64,000 nt of DNA from contig JAMKCF010000003.1 in assembly GCA_023634235.1 (NCBI GenBank), positions 15,036,742 to 15,100,741 of the forward strand. Direction: 5' to 3'. Below are positions 59,673 to 64,000 of this stretch, piece by piece (within the stretch, counting starts at the first letter, position 1; each line of letters starts with the position of its first letter). The notes below the pieces were generated by a model that was given only the letters and a program-made list of their open reading frames with translations, was not told the DNA's origin and ran no database searches. Made by a program: the position numbers and the translations under genes. Source of the DNA: Pisaster brevispinus (lineage: Eukaryota > Echinodermata > Asteroidea > Forcipulatida > Asteriidae).

Positions 59673-62600
59673 GAGTCATTTCACGTAAATACTTGACATA
59701 TGTGTCCACGGTCAAAATATCTTTTTTTAAGATACTTTGTAGGTCGAAGGGCCTTGGGGTGCAAGTAAACAGAATTGAACTTTCAAATCCATATATAGCC
59801 CGTTGCCATGGTAACAGCTCGTTTTGTGTTTTGGGCATTTTAGGTCGTTTTGGAGGTCTGAAAAACTGTTTTTTAGCTCATGTTTATAACTCCACCCTAC
59901 CAAAATGCAAAATTATTTAATAAAACCTTTTATACCACTACAAAGTATCATAGTTGGCCTTACTTGAGAAAAAAAATTATTGCTATAAATTTTACCCTTA
60001 TGCTATTTTTGCATCAAGCATTAAAGCATGTTTTTAGAACTTGCAAAATCGACATTTTTACCCTATTTTTGGCCGTAAAAATTTCAATTTGCCAGGGGTC
60101 TCAGAAAAATTTCCTTTTGGTTGTGATTAGGGCCAACATTGGTCTTTCCATATCTGGTGAGAAAAACTTGGGCAATTGTATCCTGTTGTGACAATACTGC
60201 CTCAAAAATGGAATTTTGTCCAAAAATGGGAAAAATGTATTTTGAAGTTTTTCTCTCAGTTTGAACCAGTATCATTAAAAAAGAACACTTTAATCAATCA
60301 GGCACCTTTTCCTGAGCGTTCTGTAGGCTTGTTGAATAACCCACATTGATGAAAAACTTTTGATGACTTAAATCTCAGACTTTACCCCCCCCCCCCCAAA
60401 GCGTATATGCATTCCCTTACGAGTCATTCCGTGCCAACTCACCTGACGGGTTGGCAGGCCCCGTATCAGATTTTGCTATTTTTGTTTGTAAACATTCCCC
60501 TATGGGAGTCATGAACACTCACCAAATTTTAGAAAACTACTCCTTAACATTTCTGAGGTATGACCCCATAAAAGTTTAAGCCCCGCCCCCTTCAAATTTA
60601 CTTTTTGTGTTTTGGGCATTTTTAGAGGCCTATATCTACAAATTGAGAAAAGATATGTAACTGCAAATTAATATACAGGGTACCTGGTACCCCATCAACT
60701 AGAATATACTGTCAAAACTAGCTTGGAACATTTTTATATCAAGGCATAGGTCTGTAAAAACTGAAATTTTAGGCCGCGGAATGATTTTTTCGTAATTTTT
60801 GAGACCACTATAGTGCCTAAGTGAAATGTCTGATTGATTTTGTATTACATTTGGTTATAAACTAGGTGTATATGTGTAACCTGATATAAGGATAGACCAA
60901 TCACACCTTTGATGGGTATTTAGCAGGGGTCTGAATGTGGGTCTGGCTGTAAAATTGCAAAAAATACCGCCTTTTTCAAGTGGTTATTTGACAACATGGG
61001 ACATTTCTTACAGATTTACAAATTTTCCCCCAAAATACTTTGTATCCAGTCTATTTGTGTGAGAAATCAAAAAAATTGACTCTTTACTCCTTCATTTAAA
61101 AAAAATCAAATGAATATGACTAATTTAAGGTTATTGTTGTACTATGAAGTTTTTAGTGAAATCACTTGTTTACAAAAGAGCCACAGGAGAACCTAGACTA
61201 AGTTCCTGCAGACATAGTTTGTACACCATGGAAGCGTAGTGCCGCCACTTGAATGAAAAAAATCCGCACTTTTTGTGTATATGTGTACAATAACTATCAT
61301 GTTCGTACAATATAGCTATCATACATACATTACTACTATTGGATGTACAAAATAACTATCACTGACACGGTAACTCCGGACTTATCGTGTACAGAGGATA
61401 CTTATCCTGTTAGTACATATCTATCATGTTCGTACATGATAATATTGTCACCCCCCCCCCCCATACACGATAATTATCATGTGTATGTACAGAATAATGA
61501 CGATTCACGATCAACTTCAGACGCATCATGTAAAGTACACAATGTTGTGCAGCATCTCCATGCAAAAAGTACTCTCAAACAACCCCGAGATAGTGGCTTA
61601 TGAATACAGAGATGAAATACTTTAAAATGGCAACCGAAACACGGCTTTGTTTGGATTTTATTAGGATGTTAACTAACAGTTTGTACCAAGCTTGTTTAAG
61701 AATATTATTTCACATGGAGATGCTTCACAAAATCTTTTTATACAGCTGGTCTTAAGGGGATGTGTTCATAAATCATAATTATTGTGTACGTACACATAAC
61801 CTTTTGTGTAGTGTACAATTACGTACATGATAATTATCATGTACGAACATCATAATTGTCGTCTATACGTACATGGTAAGTCCGTAGTTATTTTGTATGT
61901 TGATAAGTAATTGTGTACTATACATGATAGTTATTATGTATGTTTATTGACGTAACAATGATAGTTATTGTGTATGTACACATTAAGACATGTAAGAGAA
62001 GGATTGCTTTTCATGTGGCGGCACTACACTTCCGTAGTGTACAAACTATGCCTGCAGGAAGTCAAGGCTCTGTCAGCTCTTTTGTAAACAAGTGATTTCA
62101 CTAAACTGCATGCATACACAACTATAACCTTAAATTAGTCATATTCATTTTTGTTTTACTTGAAGGAGTATAGAGAGTCATTTTTTTATTTATTTCTCAC
62201 ACAAGTAGACTGGACACAAAGTATATTTATAAATACCCATCAAAGGGGGGGGGGGTTGGTCTATCCTTATAGCAGGTCACACATATACAACTACTTTATA
62301 ACCAAATGTAATACAAAAGCAATTAGACATTTCACTTAGGCACTAGGGGGTCTCAAAAATGATGAAAAATCATTCCGCGGGCTAAAATGTCAGATTTATA
62401 GACCTATGCCTTGATATAAAAATGTCATGCTGCTTTTGACAGTAGATTCTAGTTGATGGGGGTACCAATAACCCTGTATATTATTTTGTAGTTACATATC
62501 TTATCTCAGTTTGTAGACATAGGGCCTCTAAAAATGCCCAAAACACAAAAAGTAAATTTGAAGGGGCGGGGCTTAAACTTTTAGGGGGTCATATCTCAGA

Positions 62601-63838
62601 AATGTTAAGGAGTAGGTTTGTAAAATTTGGTGAGTGTTCATGACACCTAGTTTATAACCAAATGTAATACAAAAGCAATCTGACATTTCACTTTAAGCAC
62701 CAGTGGTCTCAAAAATGACGAAAAAATCATTCCGCAGGCTAAAATGTCAGTTTTGATAGACCTATGCCTTGATATAAGAATGTCCTATGCTACTTTTGAC
62801 AGTATATTCTACTTGATGGGGTACCAGGTACCCTGTATATTAATTTGCAGTTACATATCTTTTCTCACTTTGTAGATATAGGCCTCTAAAAATGCCCAAA
62901 ACACAAAAAGTAAATTTGAAGGGGGCGGGGCTTAAACTTTTATGGGGTCATACCTCAGAAATGTTAAGGAGTAGTTTTCTAAAATTTGGTGAGTGTTCAT
63001 GACTCCCATAGGGGAATGTTTACAAACAAAAATAGCAAAATCTGATACGGGGCCTGCCAACCCGTCAGGTGAGTTGGCACGGAATGACTCGTAAGGGAAT
63101 GCATATACGCTTTGGGGGGGGGGGGTAAAGTCTGAGATTTAAGTTATCAAAAGTTTTTCATCAATGTGGGTTATTCAACAAGCCTACAGAACGCTCAGGA
63201 AAAGGTGCCTGATTGATTAAAGTGTTCTTTTTTAATGATACTGGTTCAAACTGAGAGAAAAACTTCAAAATACATTTTCCCCATTTTTGGACAAAATTCC
63301 ATTTTTGAGGCAGTATTGTCACAACAGGATACAATTGCCCAAGTTTTTCTCACCAGATATGGAAAGACCAATGTTGGCCCTAATCACAACCAAAAGGAAA
63401 TTTTTCTGAGACCCCTGGCAAATTGAAATTTTTACGGCCAAAAATAGGGTAAAAATGTCGATTTTGCAAGTTCTAAAAACATGCTTTAATGCTTGATGCA
63501 AAAATAGCATAAGGGTAAAATTTATAGCAATAATTTTTTTTCTCAAGTAAGGCCAACTATGATACTTTGTAGTGGTATAAAAGGTTTTATTAAATAATTT
63601 TGCATTTTGGTAGGGTGGAGTTATAAACATGAGCTAAAAAACAGTTTTTCAGACCTCCAAAACGACCTAAAATGCCCAAAACACAAAACGAGCTGTTACC
63701 ATGGCAACGGGCTATATATGGATTTGAAAGTTCGATTTTGTTTACTTGCACCCTAAGGCCCTTCGACCTACAAAGTATAAAAAAAGAAAGATTTTTTGAC
63801 CGTGGACACATATGTCAAGTATTTACGTGAAATGACTC
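59673..63838. mobile_element. Long-inverted-repeat transposon, 4.17 kb, TTAA target duplication
   Basis: Begins GAGTCATTTCACGTAAATAC and ends with its complement. It is flanked by TTAA at 59669-59672 and 63839-63842. The arms, about 1.56 kb (to about 61236) and 1.83 kb (from about 62008), are highly similar and encode the same chance ORFs. The centre is rich in GTACATGATAATTATCATGT-like palindromes and is also partly inverted. The right arm carries a 356-bp internal tandem duplication (62296-62651 and 62652-63007). The left arm has about 110 bp (near 60924-61035) absent on the right. No transposase is seen. TTAA targeting is typical of piggyBac and Kolobok; the family is not assigned. Confidence 0.88.
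62296..63007. repeat. 356-bp tandem duplication in the right arm
   Basis: TTATAACCAAATGTAATACA at 62296 recurs at 62652. Both copies continue through CATTCCGC, TTGATATAA, GGGGTACC and GGGCTTAAACTTTTA. The left arm has only one copy. Confidence 0.85.
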
Positions 63839-63975
63839 TTAAGCACTGTTATTACTCAATACTTTCCAAAATCTTGTAAAAAGGAAATCTACTGACGTTT
63901 TTTTCTCTCCACAGGACTCGGGGAAAGTACTGCATATACAGTGCATCATACACATCAGTGTATGGGTAAAACAAC
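63839..63975. repeat. SINE remnants flanking the inverted-repeat transposon
   Basis: 63839-63875 (TTAAGCACTG, then CTCAATACTTTCC) continues the minus-strand SINE tail broken off at 59672. At 63912-63975 a plus-strand tail of the same family follows (GGGGAAAGTACTGCATATAC, then CATCAGTGTATGGG). Confidence 0.6.
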
Positions 63976-64000
63976 AACTATATTATTTATCCTTCATGCA

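Noticed and set aside
59880..60275. 103- and 63-codon ORFs repeated at 63235-63630
   Set aside because: The identical proteins arise only because the two transposon arms are inverted copies; they lack any recognised domain and start or regulatory context.

Overview
The window is eukaryotic nuclear DNA from an animal. Its genes are split into short exons with GT-AG introns, and the introns and intergenic DNA are packed with SINEs, MITEs and simple repeats. All protein matches are to animal gene families. The exon structure, the compact CpG-containing MITEs and the protein divergence suggest a marine invertebrate deuterostome, most likely an echinoderm. That assignment is inference; no ribosomal or mitochondrial marker is present.

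Layout, left to right. 1-2331 (-): first three coding exons of Pelota (PELO), a ribosome-rescue factor, running off the left edge. 4610-9920 (-): complete XBP1, the bZIP transcription factor of the unfolded protein response. It has a 20-nt IRE1-type cytoplasmic intron, both alternative C-terminal reading frames, and an ERSE-like element in its promoter. 10.1-13.5 kb: upstream DNA, a long AAAC microsatellite, and a 1.9-kb hAT-like transposon inserted inside an older MITE. 13498-18487 and 20017-25427 (-): two tandem, intact eight-exon genes for peroxisomal sarcosine/pipecolate oxidase (PIPOX), both ending in the PTS1 tripeptide AKL. 25.6-26.5 kb: a palindromic element whose arms are arrays of self-complementary GCGCGATCG units. 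26.5-35.2 kb: intergenic DNA with a 190-bp tandem duplication and small MITEs. 35495-42887 (+): complete five-exon SBSPON-like secreted protein (somatomedin B plus thrombospondin type 1). 43-48.2 kb: tail-to-tail intergenic DNA. 48196-59134 (-): the last 13 coding exons (701 residues) of clathrin heavy chain; its 5' half lies beyond the right edge. 59673-63838: a 4.2-kb long-inverted-repeat transposon with a TTAA target duplication, inserted into a SINE.

The genes do not form an operon or pathway. Most are housekeeping (ribosome rescue, ER stress, peroxisomal amine oxidation, endocytosis). The most notable content is: (i) XBP1, where the IRE1 hairpins, the 2-modulo-3 intron and the XBP1u ribosome-arrest peptide all appear conserved although the intron is only 20 nt; (ii) the near-identical PIPOX pair; (iii) the splice-acceptor minisatellite in clathrin heavy chain; (iv) several transposons with clear target-site duplications.
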